Positions 8,473 through 16,811 of a DNA stretch of 37,911 nt are shown here, one piece after another; within the stretch, counting starts at the first letter, position 1; each line of letters begins with the position of its first letter. This stretch comes from Paracoccaceae bacterium (GTDB taxonomy: Bacteria; Pseudomonadota; Alphaproteobacteria; Rhodobacterales; Rhodobacteraceae), in assembly GCA_027489355.1 (NCBI GenBank), contig JAIXZY010000064.1, forward strand, positions 1 to 37,911. Reading direction: 5' to 3'. The translations under genes were made by a program, and so were the position numbers. The notes beneath the pieces are model-generated. The model saw nothing but the letters and a program-made list of their open reading frames with translations. It did no database searches and had not been told where the DNA came from.

Positions 8473-8487
8473 TGGCCTTCCTCGGGA

Positions 8488-9732
8488 TCAGGAGGGTATG
8501 ACGCCGGCGGCGGCGATGTCGGCGAAGGCCTTGTCCACGCCCTCGATCGCGCGGTCGATATCGGCGGGGGTGTGGGCGGCGCAGAGGAACATGTTGTGGC
8601 GCGGGTGCAGGAAGATCCCGTAGCGCAGCGCCGCCAGGCACAGCGCGCTGCCGATCCGCAGGTTTTCGTCGCCATCGACCAGGACCATCGGCATCTGCAC
8701 CGGGCCGGTCTGGCGCAGGCGGACGCCATGACGTGCGGCGGCCTGGTCAAGCCCTTCGCGGAGGCGGTTGCCCATCGCCTCGGTATGGGCCAGGGCGTCG
8801 GTGTCGCGCAGGACCCGGATCGTTTCCAGCGCGGCGGCCTGTGAGGCGGCGCCATACCAGAACGAGCCGGTGGTGAAGATCTTTTCGGCCCCGGCCCGGG
8901 CGCAGTCGGCGCCGGCGATGGCCGCCAGCGGCCAGCCGTTGGCGATGGCCTTGGAATAGGCGGCAAGGTCGGGCTTGATCCCGTGCCGCGCCCAGCTTCC
9001 GCGCACGTCCAGCCGGAAACCGGCACGCACGTCGTCACAGATCAAGAGGGCGCCCTTGCGGTCGCAGTGCGCGCGGGCCGCGGCAAGGAACTCCCTGGTC
9101 GGCATTTCCTGATCCCGGCCGGCATCATGGCGGAAGGCGGTCAGCAGGATTGCTGCCAGATCGTCGCCGGCCTGATCCACGGCGGCTTCAAGGCTGGCGA
9201 TGTCTCCCCATTCGAACGGGATGAGGTGCGCGCGGTCCTCGGCCGTCACGCCGACGATCGACGGCGAGCACCATGGGACCGCGCCGTGATAGGCCCCCTT
9301 GGCCACCAGGACCTTGCGCCCCCCGGTCCCGGCCCGGGCAATGGTCACGCAGGCGGTGGTCGCGTCGGTTCCGTTTTTCTGGAACATGCACCAGTCCGCG
9401 TGATCCAGCGTGTCGGTCACCAGTTCGGCGAGTTCGACCAGGGTCTCAGTCGGACCGTTGCCCGAGTCTACCTTCTGCAGCTGCGCCTGCGCTGCGGCTT
9501 CGACACGGGGGTGGTGGTAGCCCAGCACGTTCGGGCCCCAGGCGCACATGAAGTCGATGTATTCGTTGCCGTCCACATCCCAGACGCGGCAACCGTCGGC
9601 GCGCGAGAAGAACTGGGGATATCCCGGCGCGATCATGCGGGTGGCCATGTGGCCCCACATTCCGTTGGGAATGACCTGGCGCGCCCGGTCAAGCAGGGCG
9701 AGGTCGCGAGAGTTGGCAAGGGGCGCGGTCAT
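8488..9732 (-). CDS. class III aminotransferase (glutamate-1-semialdehyde aminomutase-like)
   Basis: This 414-residue fold-type I PLP enzyme carries the internal-aldimine lysine K261 in AAYSKAIANGWPLAA, the PLP-N1 aspartate in LICDDVRAGFRL (233-234) and the phosphate loop QKNGTDATTACV (118-129). These resemble the HemL/aminomutase branch of class III. Stand-alone members outside haem operons are typically beta- or omega-amino-acid aminotransferases or aminomutases. The start at 9732 (MTAPLANSRD) was chosen because upstream in-frame residues are low-complexity and run into the hairpin at 9756-9781. It lies between the binding-protein gene and the class IV aminotransferase. The presence of two transaminases plus an amine oxidase suggests several deamination steps or a substrate with more than one amine; that is inference. 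Confidence 0.88.
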   Translation of the reverse strand: MTAPLANSRDLALLDRARQVIPNGMWGHMATRMIAPGYPQFFSRADGCRVWDVDGNEYIDFMCAWGPNVLGYHHPRVEAAAQAQLQKVDSGNGPTETLVELAELVTDTLDHADWCMFQKNGTDATTACVTIARAGTGGRKVLVAKGAYHGAVPWCSPSIVGVTAEDRAHLIPFEWGDIASLEAAVDQAGDDLAAILLTAFRHDAGRDQEMPTREFLAAARAHCDRKGALLICDDVRAGFRLDVRGSWARHGIKPDLAAYSKAIANGWPLAAIAGADCARAGAEKIFTTGSFWYGAASQAAALETIRVLRDTDALAHTEAMGNRLREGLDQAAARHGVRLRQTGPVQMPMVLVDGDENLRIGSALCLAALRYGIFLHPRHNMFLCAAHTPADIDRAIEGVDKAFADIAAAGVIPS

Positions 9733-9755
9733 TAGAGTCTCACTGTCGGTTGGAA

Positions 9756-9781
9756 GCGGGGGCGCCACGGGGCGCCCCCGC
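9756..9781 (-). promoter_or_regulatory. intercistronic GC stem-loop behind the binding-protein gene
   Basis: GCGGGGGCGCC (9756-9766) and GGCGCCCCCGC (9771-9781) form a perfect 11-bp stem with a four-base loop, 6 nt downstream of the binding-protein stop and upstream of the aminotransferase gene. No U-tract follows. Stems at this place commonly protect the binding-protein mRNA from 3' decay, giving far more binding protein than downstream enzymes. Confidence 0.7.
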
Positions 9782-9787
9782 CGGGGG

Positions 9788-11386
9788 TCAGTTGGAGATT
9801 TCCGCCAGAGGCAGGTTGCAGCAGGCACTGTAGCGCACGCCCTTGATGTTCGGGCCGTAAGCCAGGATCAGGTCCGGGCTGACCATTGGCAGGATGATCT
9901 TGTTGTTGATCATCTCCTGCGCCGCTTCGGTCCACAGCTTGTTGGCTTCTTCCGGCGTCGCCGCCGCCAGAGCCGCGGTCTTCAGCTCTCCCGGGCGCGG
10001 GTTCACGATCGCCGCGGCGTTTTCGCCGCCCGCGCGATTGGCCCAGACCGAGCCTTCGTGCATCCCGAACACGTCCACATACTGCGAGGTGCCGAAGAAG
10101 TCGGGTGCGAAGAACACCGCCGTCAGCGGGATGTGGTCCCCGTTCGCGGCCTCGCGCCAGTTGGCGAAGGGCACCGGCTGCAGTTCCAGCGTGATGCCGA
10201 CCTTCGACAGATCCTGCTGGATCTTCTGCATCATCAGGTTGAAGTCCACGCCATAGACGTTGAGGTCCGGGTAGATCGACTGCAGGGTGAACCCGTCCGC
10301 AAGCCCTGCGGCGGCCAGCATTTCCTTGGCCTTTTCAGGGTTGTATTCCGGCACGGCGTGGCCGTCGCCACCGGGGAAGCCCAACGGGACCGGGGCGGCC
10401 AACGGACGACCGGCGCCGCCCAGCGTGAAGTCGATGAGAGAGGTGCGGTCGATGGCGATCGAGATCGCCTCGCGCACATCAGGCGTCATGTCGATGGGGG
10501 TGGCCTTCGCCCCTGGCGACAGGGCGACGTAGACGAAGTTGTAGGAGGGGACGCGCTCGACCACGGCCGAGGTGCCTTCCAGCGATTTCGCGGTTTCGGG
10601 GTCGATCTGCATGGCAATGTCGACCTCGCCCGATTGCAGCATCTGGGCTTGGGCAACGGCGTCCTTAACCTGACGGAAGATCACTTCCGGCATCACGGGC
10701 TTGGGGCGCCAGTAGTTGTCGTTGCGCTTCAGCCGCAGTTCGGTGTTCGGCTCGTAGGCCGCCAGGACGAACGGGCCGCTGCCGGCCGAGTTCGAAAGGA
10801 ACCAGGTTTCCGAGGTGTCCTTTTCCGCGGCGGTCTCGTCGGCCACGGCGCCATTCTCGATGGCCACGTCGCTGTTGATCACGCTGAGGAAGCCCGCGGC
10901 CGCTTGGTTCAGGAACTCCGAGTTCGGTGCCGCCAGCTTGATGACCACTGTCTGCGCGTCAGGCGTTTCGATCGCGGTGATCGGATCGGCCAGGAAAGAG
11001 GCGTTGCCCTTGATGTTCTTCAGCCGCTCGAACGACCATTTCACGTCCTTCGCCTCGACCTGAGAGCCGTCCGAGAACTTTGCGGCAGGGTCCAGGGTGA
11101 AGGTGAATTCGGTCTGGTCGGCGTTGGAGGTCCAGGTCGAGGCCAGAAGCGGCTGGACCTTGTTGTCCTTGTCCAGCGTGACGAGCTGTTCATAGACTGA
11201 CGTGTTGAAGATCTGGCAGGTGTCGCACCAGGTCCGCGCCGGGTCGAGTGCGTTCACATCCATGTCGCGGGCGATCACCAGCGCCTTTTCTTCCGCCTGT
11301 GCCTGCGGAACGGCCATGCCGAAGACCGCCGCCGCGACCGCAAGCGACAGTACCATCGCCCTTGGTCTGAAACTTCTGAACACCAT
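9788..11386 (-). CDS. periplasmic solute-binding protein, family 5 (DppA/OppA type)
   Basis: This 532-residue protein has a Sec signal peptide (RPRAMVLSLAVAAAVFGMAV) with likely cleavage after AQA at residue 31. It then shows the SBP_bac_5 pattern: DVNALDPA, YEQLVTLDKD, FTLDPAAKFSDGS and VKWSFERL. Four cysteines (C54, C57, C522, C523) could form disulfides joining the termini. A strong AGGAGG site precedes the ATG at 11386. It delivers a peptide-like or amine solute to an ABC importer. The only importer here is the DppBCDF set at 19107-22950, which lacks its own binding protein, so the two very probably work together although they are 8 kb apart and oppositely oriented. It lies 40 nt behind the E1 gene. 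Confidence 0.92.
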   Translation of the reverse strand: MVFRSFRPRAMVLSLAVAAAVFGMAVPQAQAEEKALVIARDMDVNALDPARTWCDTCQIFNTSVYEQLVTLDKDNKVQPLLASTWTSNADQTEFTFTLDPAAKFSDGSQVEAKDVKWSFERLKNIKGNASFLADPITAIETPDAQTVVIKLAAPNSEFLNQAAAGFLSVINSDVAIENGAVADETAAEKDTSETWFLSNSAGSGPFVLAAYEPNTELRLKRNDNYWRPKPVMPEVIFRQVKDAVAQAQMLQSGEVDIAMQIDPETAKSLEGTSAVVERVPSYNFVYVALSPGAKATPIDMTPDVREAISIAIDRTSLIDFTLGGAGRPLAAPVPLGFPGGDGHAVPEYNPEKAKEMLAAAGLADGFTLQSIYPDLNVYGVDFNLMMQKIQQDLSKVGITLELQPVPFANWREAANGDHIPLTAVFFAPDFFGTSQYVDVFGMHEGSVWANRAGGENAAAIVNPRPGELKTAALAAATPEEANKLWTEAAQEMINNKIILPMVSPDLILAYGPNIKGVRYSACCNLPLAEISN

Positions 11387-11426
11387 TTGCCGTCCTCCTG
11401 TTGGTGGACCCGATATGGTCCATTAT

Positions 11427-13601
11427 CTAGTTGCCGGTGATGCGAAGCAGTGCCTCGCGGATATCCGCCGCAGAACCCAGCGCGGCGCGATTGAGAACTG
11501 CCGAGACAGTGGGCGCGGCCAAGCCGCCCGTCACACGCAGGATTTCGTGGTCCAGGCTGTCGAAAAACCGGCTCTGGATGCCATCGGCCCAGATCGCGCC
11601 CATCGACATGCTGCGGGCGGTCTGTTCCGCGATGATGACGCGCCCGGTCCGTTCAACCGAGTCGCCGATCGCGTCCCAATCGATGCCGTGATGATCAAGG
11701 TTGCGAAGGTCGATCACTTCGGCGTCGATGCCCGTCTCCTCGGCCATCTTCACCGCACTGGCGACCATGACCGAAGTGGCAAGCACGGTGCAGGCGGTGC
11801 CGGGCCTTGCGACATGGGCGCGGCCGAAGGGGATGATGAAGTCCCGGTCGCCTGCGGGCACGTCGAACTCGCGCTGGTAAAGCTCGGTATGTTCGATCAC
11901 GACGACGGGGTCGTTGCAGCGCAGGGCGGCGTTCATCTGGCCGATGTAGTCATGCGCGGTGGTCGGGCTGACGATCCGCCAGCCCGGGAACAGGCCGAAC
12001 AGCGCCGAAGGGTCCGTCGAATGCTGCGAGCCATAGCCGGTGTGGGGCGACACGCGCACCCGCATCACCAGCGGGACAGGGAAGCCGGACCCGAACATGT
12101 GGCGAACCTTGCCCACGCCATGCGCGATCTGGTCGGCGGCCGTGAAGCAGAAATCGCCGAACATGATCTCGACCACCGGGCGCAGGCCGTTCAGCGCCGC
12201 GCCAAGCGCCACCCCGGTAAAGCCGTTCTCGGCGATGGGCATGGGCAGGACGCGGCCGGGCCAACGCTCGAGCGCGCCCTTGGTAAAGCCGGACACGCCA
12301 CCGCGCATCTGGTGGACGTCTTCGCCCATCACGATGATGCGGGGGTCGCGGTCCATCGCGGCGGCCAGGGTTTCCGAGGCGGCGGTGACGAACTTCACCC
12401 GCTCGGTCGCGACACCGTCCATGTCCCCGTGATCCAGCACGCGGGCGTCGTCCAATTCGGACAGGTCTCCCAGGATGCCGTCGTCATGGGTGGCGGGATC
12501 GGGCCACAGCCGGTCGGGGATGCGCAGCGCGTTGCCACCGGGAACGGTCTCTGTCAGCTGCGCGGCGGCGGCCGAGACGCGGCCCGTCACGGTCGCGTCG
12601 ATCCGGGCCAGCTGTTCTGCGCTGGTGATCCCCATCTCGCGCAGGCGCTGGGCGGCGGTCGTCACCGGATCGCGGGCCAGCCATTCCTCTTCCTCGGCCA
12701 GAGGACGATAGCCGAAATCGCTGCCCTTGCGGCTGCCGGACTGGTGGAAGTGGCGGTAAAGCAACGCCTCGACGACCACGGGACCACCGTCGGTCGCGAT
12801 GATCCGCCGCGCCTCGGCCATGGCATTGTGGACCGCCACCACGTCCATCCCGTCCACCTCGATCGACGCGATGCCCAGCATCGCCCCGCGCGAGGAGATC
12901 CGCGTTTCGCGGGTGATGTCGGTGATGCGGGTCGAGACGCCGTAAAGGTTGTTCTCGATGAAGAAGATGGTGGGCACGCCCTGCGCGGCAGCGATGTTCA
13001 TCGCTTCGTAGCTGGCGCCGTTCTGCGCCGCGCCGTCGCCGAAGAAGGCGACCGAGACCTGATCCCGGTCCAGCATCTTGTCGGCCAGCGCATAGCCCAC
13101 CGCATGCGGCGGGTTGCCGCCCACAATGGCCGAGGTGCCCATGATCCCCGCCGCCGCCCGGCGCATGTGCATGGAACCACCCCGTCCGCCGCAGTAGCCG
13201 GGGGTCAGGCCCATGATCTCGGCCATGAAGCGGTGGATCGCCTCGTCCATTTCGGGGGTAAAGTCGTCGTTCAGCACGTCGAAGCCGGGTGGCGTGGCGG
13301 CGTTGACCAGTTTGAGCAAGACCTGGTGGTGCGCGCGATGCGTGCCGTTGATGCGGTCCTCGCTGCCCAGAATCGACATCGCGCCCACCGCACCGGCCTC
13401 TTGCCCGATCGAGGCGTGGGCCGGCCCGTGGATTAGGCCGGCCTTTTCCAGCTCCAGCAGCTTTTCCTCGAACCGCCGGATCAGCAGCATTTGGGAATAC
13501 CAGTGAACCAGCTTTTCCCTGGGCGCAGCCGACCAATCTGCAGGGTCCGATTCCAGCCGGAACCAAGGGGCGGAAGGCGAAAGCGGGGTCCGTTGCGGCA
13601 T
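11427..13601 (-). CDS. 2-oxoacid/acetoin-type dehydrogenase E1, alpha-beta fusion
   Basis: This 724-residue protein joins both E1 subunits in one chain. The alpha part (about 1-345) has the ThDP motif GDGAAQNG to ENN (188-217) and the loop GTHRAHH. The beta part (about 385-724) begins VKFVTAASETLAAAM and has GEDV and PIAENGFTGVALG. E1 decarboxylates a 2-oxo acid (or cleaves acetoin) and hands the acyl group to lipoyl-E2. The AcoC-like E2 gene at 16812-18095 is the obvious partner; no E3 gene is in the window. Alpha and beta are usually separate genes in branched-chain and acetoin complexes, so the fusion is notable. The linker includes an acidic stretch (ILGDLSELDDARVLDHGDMD). GAAGGACTGAAG precedes the start. 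It is the first gene of the leftward operon. Confidence 0.9.
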   Translation of the reverse strand: MPQRTPLSPSAPWFRLESDPADWSAAPREKLVHWYSQMLLIRRFEEKLLELEKAGLIHGPAHASIGQEAGAVGAMSILGSEDRINGTHRAHHQVLLKLVNAATPPGFDVLNDDFTPEMDEAIHRFMAEIMGLTPGYCGGRGGSMHMRRAAAGIMGTSAIVGGNPPHAVGYALADKMLDRDQVSVAFFGDGAAQNGASYEAMNIAAAQGVPTIFFIENNLYGVSTRITDITRETRISSRGAMLGIASIEVDGMDVVAVHNAMAEARRIIATDGGPVVVEALLYRHFHQSGSRKGSDFGYRPLAEEEEWLARDPVTTAAQRLREMGITSAEQLARIDATVTGRVSAAAAQLTETVPGGNALRIPDRLWPDPATHDDGILGDLSELDDARVLDHGDMDGVATERVKFVTAASETLAAAMDRDPRIIVMGEDVHQMRGGVSGFTKGALERWPGRVLPMPIAENGFTGVALGAALNGLRPVVEIMFGDFCFTAADQIAHGVGKVRHMFGSGFPVPLVMRVRVSPHTGYGSQHSTDPSALFGLFPGWRIVSPTTAHDYIGQMNAALRCNDPVVVIEHTELYQREFDVPAGDRDFIIPFGRAHVARPGTACTVLATSVMVASAVKMAEETGIDAEVIDLRNLDHHGIDWDAIGDSVERTGRVIIAEQTARSMSMGAIWADGIQSRFFDSLDHEILRVTGGLAAPTVSAVLNRAALGSAADIREALLRITGN

Positions 13602-13658
13602 CTTCAGTCCTTCGGCGAACCGGCTTTCACCAGGCGGTGACGGGCGGCTCGGCTTTTA

Positions 13659-13673
13659 TGGAAATTAATTCCG
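13659..13673. promoter_or_regulatory. palindrome, candidate IclR-family operator 1
   Basis: TGGAAATTAATTCCG contains GGAA-N5-TTCC and lies in the 165-bp divergent region between the E1 and acyl-CoA dehydrogenase genes. It matches the palindrome TGAAACATAATTTCA at 19003-19017 at 10 of 15 positions with identical half-site spacing. IclR-family proteins often bind short A/T-centred palindromes of this form. Binding by the local regulator is inference. Confidence 0.5.
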
Positions 13674-13766
13674 TTTTCTCTTGAAGCGAACACTAAGCCG
13701 TGCCAGCCTTTTCTTGCAACAGAAATCTTTCGCTGGGTTCGACCCGGCGTGAAGGGCAGGGCAGCG

Positions 13767-14909
13767 ATGATCCGCGATCCGGAAATCCTTGACAGTTTGT
13801 TGGAAACTGTGCGGCGTTTCGTCCGCGAAAGACTGGTTCCCGCCGAGGCCGAGGTCGAGGAAACCAATGCGATCCCTCCCCAGATCATCGACGAGATGCG
13901 CGCGCTTGGCCTGTTCGGCCTGTCGATTCCCGAAGAGCACGGCGGCCTTGGGCTGACCATGGAGGAAGAGGCGCTTGTCGCGCTGGAGCTTGGCTACACC
14001 TCGGCGGCGTTCCGGTCGGTTGTTGGCACGAACAATGGCATCGGTTCGCAGGGGATCATCGCCGACGGGACGGATGCGCAGAAGGCCTACTGGCTGCCGC
14101 GCATGGCCTCGGGCGAGGTGATCGGTTCCTTCGCGCTGACCGAGCCCGACGTGGGCTCTGACGCCGGATCGGTCAAGACGACCGCCCGGCGTGAGGGGCA
14201 TCACTACATCCTGAACGGGACCAAGCGGTACATCACTAATGCTCCCGTTGCGGATGTGTTCACTCTGATGGCGCGGACGGGGGGGCCGGGACCCGCGGGC
14301 GTGACGGCCTTCCTTGTGCCGGTCGACAGCCCGGGCCTGTCGCTGGGTCCTACCGACCGCAAGATGGGGCAGCGCGGCACCCGGACCTGCGACGTGATCC
14401 TGGACAACTGCCGGGTCCCGGCCGATGCGGTGATCGGCGGGGTCGAGGGGCAGGGCTTTAAGACGGCGATGAAAGTCCTGAACCGTGGCCGCCTGCACAT
14501 CGCCGCCTTCTGCGTCGGTCAGGCGCAGCGGCTGTGCGACGAAGCCACGGCGTTCGCCACGACTCGCGTCCAATTCGGGAAACCCATCGCCGAGCATCAA
14601 CTGGTGCAGGCGATGCTGGCCGATTGCGCGACGGAAACCTATGCCGGGCGCTGCATGGTGCTGGACGCAGCGCGGCGCTTCGATGCCGGGGAACGGATCA
14701 TTCAGCAGGCGGCATCCTGCAAGCTATTCTGCTCGGAAATGGTGGGCCGCGTCGCCGACCGTGCTGTGCAGGTCCACGGCGGGGCTGGTTACATGCAGGA
14801 CTACCCGGTCGAACACTTCTACCGCGACGTCCGGCTGTTCCGCCTGTACGAAGGCACGTCTCAGATCCAGCAGGTCATAATCGCGCGCGAGATGTGCGCC
14901 CAGAGGTGA
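13767..14909 (+). CDS. acyl-CoA dehydrogenase
   Basis: This 380-residue flavoprotein has the standard family length. Signatures are FALTEPDVGSDAGSVKT (FAD/substrate loop), GTKRYITNA, QVHGGAGYMQDYPVEHFYRD and the C-terminal YEGTSQIQQ, whose Glu362 is the expected catalytic base. It introduces the alpha-beta double bond in an acyl-CoA, passing electrons to ETF. An ATG at 13767 was chosen because AGGGCAGGG precedes it; a GTG 18 nt upstream gives an implausible extension. It is the first gene of the rightward three-gene unit and is divergent from E1. Together with the hydratase/dehydrogenase and thiolase it completes a beta-oxidation set. Confidence 0.92.
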   Translation: MIRDPEILDSLLETVRRFVRERLVPAEAEVEETNAIPPQIIDEMRALGLFGLSIPEEHGGLGLTMEEEALVALELGYTSAAFRSVVGTNNGIGSQGIIADGTDAQKAYWLPRMASGEVIGSFALTEPDVGSDAGSVKTTARREGHHYILNGTKRYITNAPVADVFTLMARTGGPGPAGVTAFLVPVDSPGLSLGPTDRKMGQRGTRTCDVILDNCRVPADAVIGGVEGQGFKTAMKVLNRGRLHIAAFCVGQAQRLCDEATAFATTRVQFGKPIAEHQLVQAMLADCATETYAGRCMVLDAARRFDAGERIIQQAASCKLFCSEMVGRVADRAVQVHGGAGYMQDYPVEHFYRDVRLFRLYEGTSQIQQVIIAREMCAQR

Positions 14910-14911
14910 GC

Positions 14912-16153
14912 ATGGCCCCCGCAATCGGCATCATCGCGGATGATTTCACCGGCGCCGTGATGGTGGCGGGCATGCTGGAGGGACGGGGGATCGCCGCGCC
15001 GGTCCTGTTTCACCCCGGCGGGGCGACGGAATCGGCGGCGGCGCTCGTGGCCGCAACCCGCAGCCGGACCGTTGCGTCCGCCGAGGCCTTGGATGAGATT
15101 GCCGTCTGGCATGACGCTCTGACGGCGGCGGGCTGCCCGCGCATCGCCTACAAGGCCTGCGCCAGCTTCGATTCGACGCCTCTGGGCAACATCGGACCCG
15201 CGGCCGACCTTCTGGCCGACCGCGCCGGCACCCGCCCCGTGCTGATGAGCGCGGGCTTTCCCAGGTTTGGCGCAACGGTGCATCAGGGCTATCTGTTCTA
15301 CCGGGGTCGGCTGGTGTCGGAGTCCATCAAGCGGCTGGATCCGCTGACGCCGATGGAGGACCCCGATCTTGTCCGCTTCCTGGGGCGGCAGACCCCGCAT
15401 CCGGTTGGCCTGATCAGCCATCTGACCCTGCGTCAGGGCCGCGCGGCGGCAGAGGGCGCCCTTGGTGCCCTTGCCGCACAGGGGATGCAGCATGTCGTGC
15501 TGGATGCCTCGGACGATGACGATGTGGCGCTGTCGGCCGACATCGCCGCGGACTCCGGCCTTCCGGTCGTGGCCAGCGACCCCCTGATCGTCGAACTGGC
15601 CGCCCGACTTGCCCGACAAGCGCCCGCCGCGCCGCCGCCCAACGCTCCCGGGGGGGCGACGGTTGTTCTGGCGGGCAGTACGGGTCCGGTCGTCCTGGCG
15701 CAGCTGGCGGCCCTTGCCGCCCGGCATCCGGTGCTGACCCTCGATCTTCTCGACCCGTGCGGACCCGAGGGGCTGGTCGCCCAAGCGCTGGACTGGGCGG
15801 CCGCACAGGTCGGGTCCTATGCCATTTCGACCGCCACGGACCCCGCCGGCCTGGCCCGGAGCCAAGGCGCGTTCGGCGCGGTTGGTGCGGCGCGGCTGGC
15901 GGAATCGGTTCTGGCCGGCGTGGCGCGCGGCCTGCACGCACGGGGCCGCCGCCGCTTTGCCGTGGCGGGGGGCGAGACCTCGGGCGCGATCGTCGCGGCG
16001 CTGGGTCTGCGCGCGGCCCGCGCCCTGCCGGAAGGGCCACTGGGTCTGGGTCCCTGTGTGTCCGGGGGCGATGACCCTGTGTGGCTGTTCCTGAAGTCGG
16101 GAAAGCTTGGCGCGGACGACATTCTGCTGCGCGCCGTTGCCCCGGATCAATGA
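14912..16153 (+). CDS. otnK: four-carbon acid sugar kinase (OtnK-like, DUF1537)
   Basis: This 413-residue protein has the N-terminal DUF1537 substrate domain (GIIADDFTGAVMVAGML, KACASFDSTPLGNIGP, LDPLTPMEDPDLVR) and a C-terminal nucleotide-binding domain with AGGETSGAIVAALG and GDDPVWLFLKSGKLG. DUF1537 proteins are kinases. The SFDSTPxGNIGP signature and pairing with a class II aldolase are those of OtnK, a 3-oxo-tetronate 4-kinase. It starts 2 nt after the acyl-CoA dehydrogenase stop. The usual partners that make the 3-oxo acid (LtnD-type dehydrogenase, OtnI isomerase) are missing here, so it may act on another short hydroxy or oxo acid. That part is inference. Confidence 0.85.
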   Translation: MAPAIGIIADDFTGAVMVAGMLEGRGIAAPVLFHPGGATESAAALVAATRSRTVASAEALDEIAVWHDALTAAGCPRIAYKACASFDSTPLGNIGPAADLLADRAGTRPVLMSAGFPRFGATVHQGYLFYRGRLVSESIKRLDPLTPMEDPDLVRFLGRQTPHPVGLISHLTLRQGRAAAEGALGALAAQGMQHVVLDASDDDDVALSADIAADSGLPVVASDPLIVELAARLARQAPAAPPPNAPGGATVVLAGSTGPVVLAQLAALAARHPVLTLDLLDPCGPEGLVAQALDWAAAQVGSYAISTATDPAGLARSQGAFGAVGAARLAESVLAGVARGLHARGRRRFAVAGGETSGAIVAALGLRAARALPEGPLGLGPCVSGGDDPVWLFLKSGKLGADDILLRAVAPDQ

Positions 16154-16163
16154 GAGAGAGGTC

Positions 16164-16808
16164 ATGACCGAAACCGAAGCCCGCCTTGCCCTTGTCGCCG
16201 CCGCGCGCGAGTCGGTCCGGCTGGGACTGAACAGCGGCACGGTCGGCAACTTCAGCCTGCGCCACGGCGCGGGCATGTTGATCACGCCCACGGGCATCCT
16301 GCCCGACCGGATGCAGCCCGGACAGATCGTTGCGATGGACCTCGAAGGGGGATGGCAGGGCGACTGGCGGCCCTCGTCGGAATGGGCGATCCATGCCCGG
16401 CTCTATGCCGCCCGGCCCGACGCAAGCGCGGTGGTCCATGCCCATCCCGACCATTGCGTCGCGCTCTCCTGCCTGCGACAGGCGATCCCGCCCTTTCACT
16501 ACATGGTGGCGGGCTTCGGCGCCACGACCGTACCCTGCGCGCCCTACGCCTGTTTCGGCAGCCTGGACCTCGCGCTCGCCGTGACCAAGACGCTGGAGCA
16601 GACCTTCAGCGCCTGCCTGATGGCCAATCACGGGATGGTTGCTCTGGGGCCTGATCTGGACGTGGCCCTGTCCCGCGCCAGCAAGCTTGAGACCCTGGCG
16701 AAGCAATATCTGCTGGCGCGGGCGGCGGGCGAGCCGGTTCTGCTGACCCCGGCCGAGATGGCCGAGGTCGCCCTGCGCTACCAGTCCTACGGCAAGCAGC
16801 CCGGCTGA
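16164..16808 (+). CDS. otnC: class II aldolase/decarboxylase (OtnC-like)
   Basis: This 214-residue class II aldolase/adducin-fold protein has zinc ligands H92 and H94 in VVHAHPDHCVAL and H156 in MANHGMVALG, with a catalytic Glu candidate E73 in SSEWAIHARLY. In the OtnK-OtnC pair, the enzyme decarboxylates 3-oxo-tetronate 4-phosphate to dihydroxyacetone phosphate. Ten nucleotides separate it from the kinase, and GAGAGAGAGG supplies the ribosome site. It ends 3 nt before the converging E2 gene. A fuculose- or ribulose-phosphate-type aldolase is the alternative. Confidence 0.85.
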   Translation: MTETEARLALVAAARESVRLGLNSGTVGNFSLRHGAGMLITPTGILPDRMQPGQIVAMDLEGGWQGDWRPSSEWAIHARLYAARPDASAVVHAHPDHCVALSCLRQAIPPFHYMVAGFGATTVPCAPYACFGSLDLALAVTKTLEQTFSACLMANHGMVALGPDLDVALSRASKLETLAKQYLLARAAGEPVLLTPAEMAEVALRYQSYGKQPG

Positions 16809-16811
16809 CCC

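Noticed and set aside
11202-13436. 744-codon rightward open frame opposite the E1 gene
   Set aside because: It is antisense to a clearly recognisable ThDP enzyme and its translation is low-complexity, rich in His/Arg/Gly; a shadow of GC-rich codon use.
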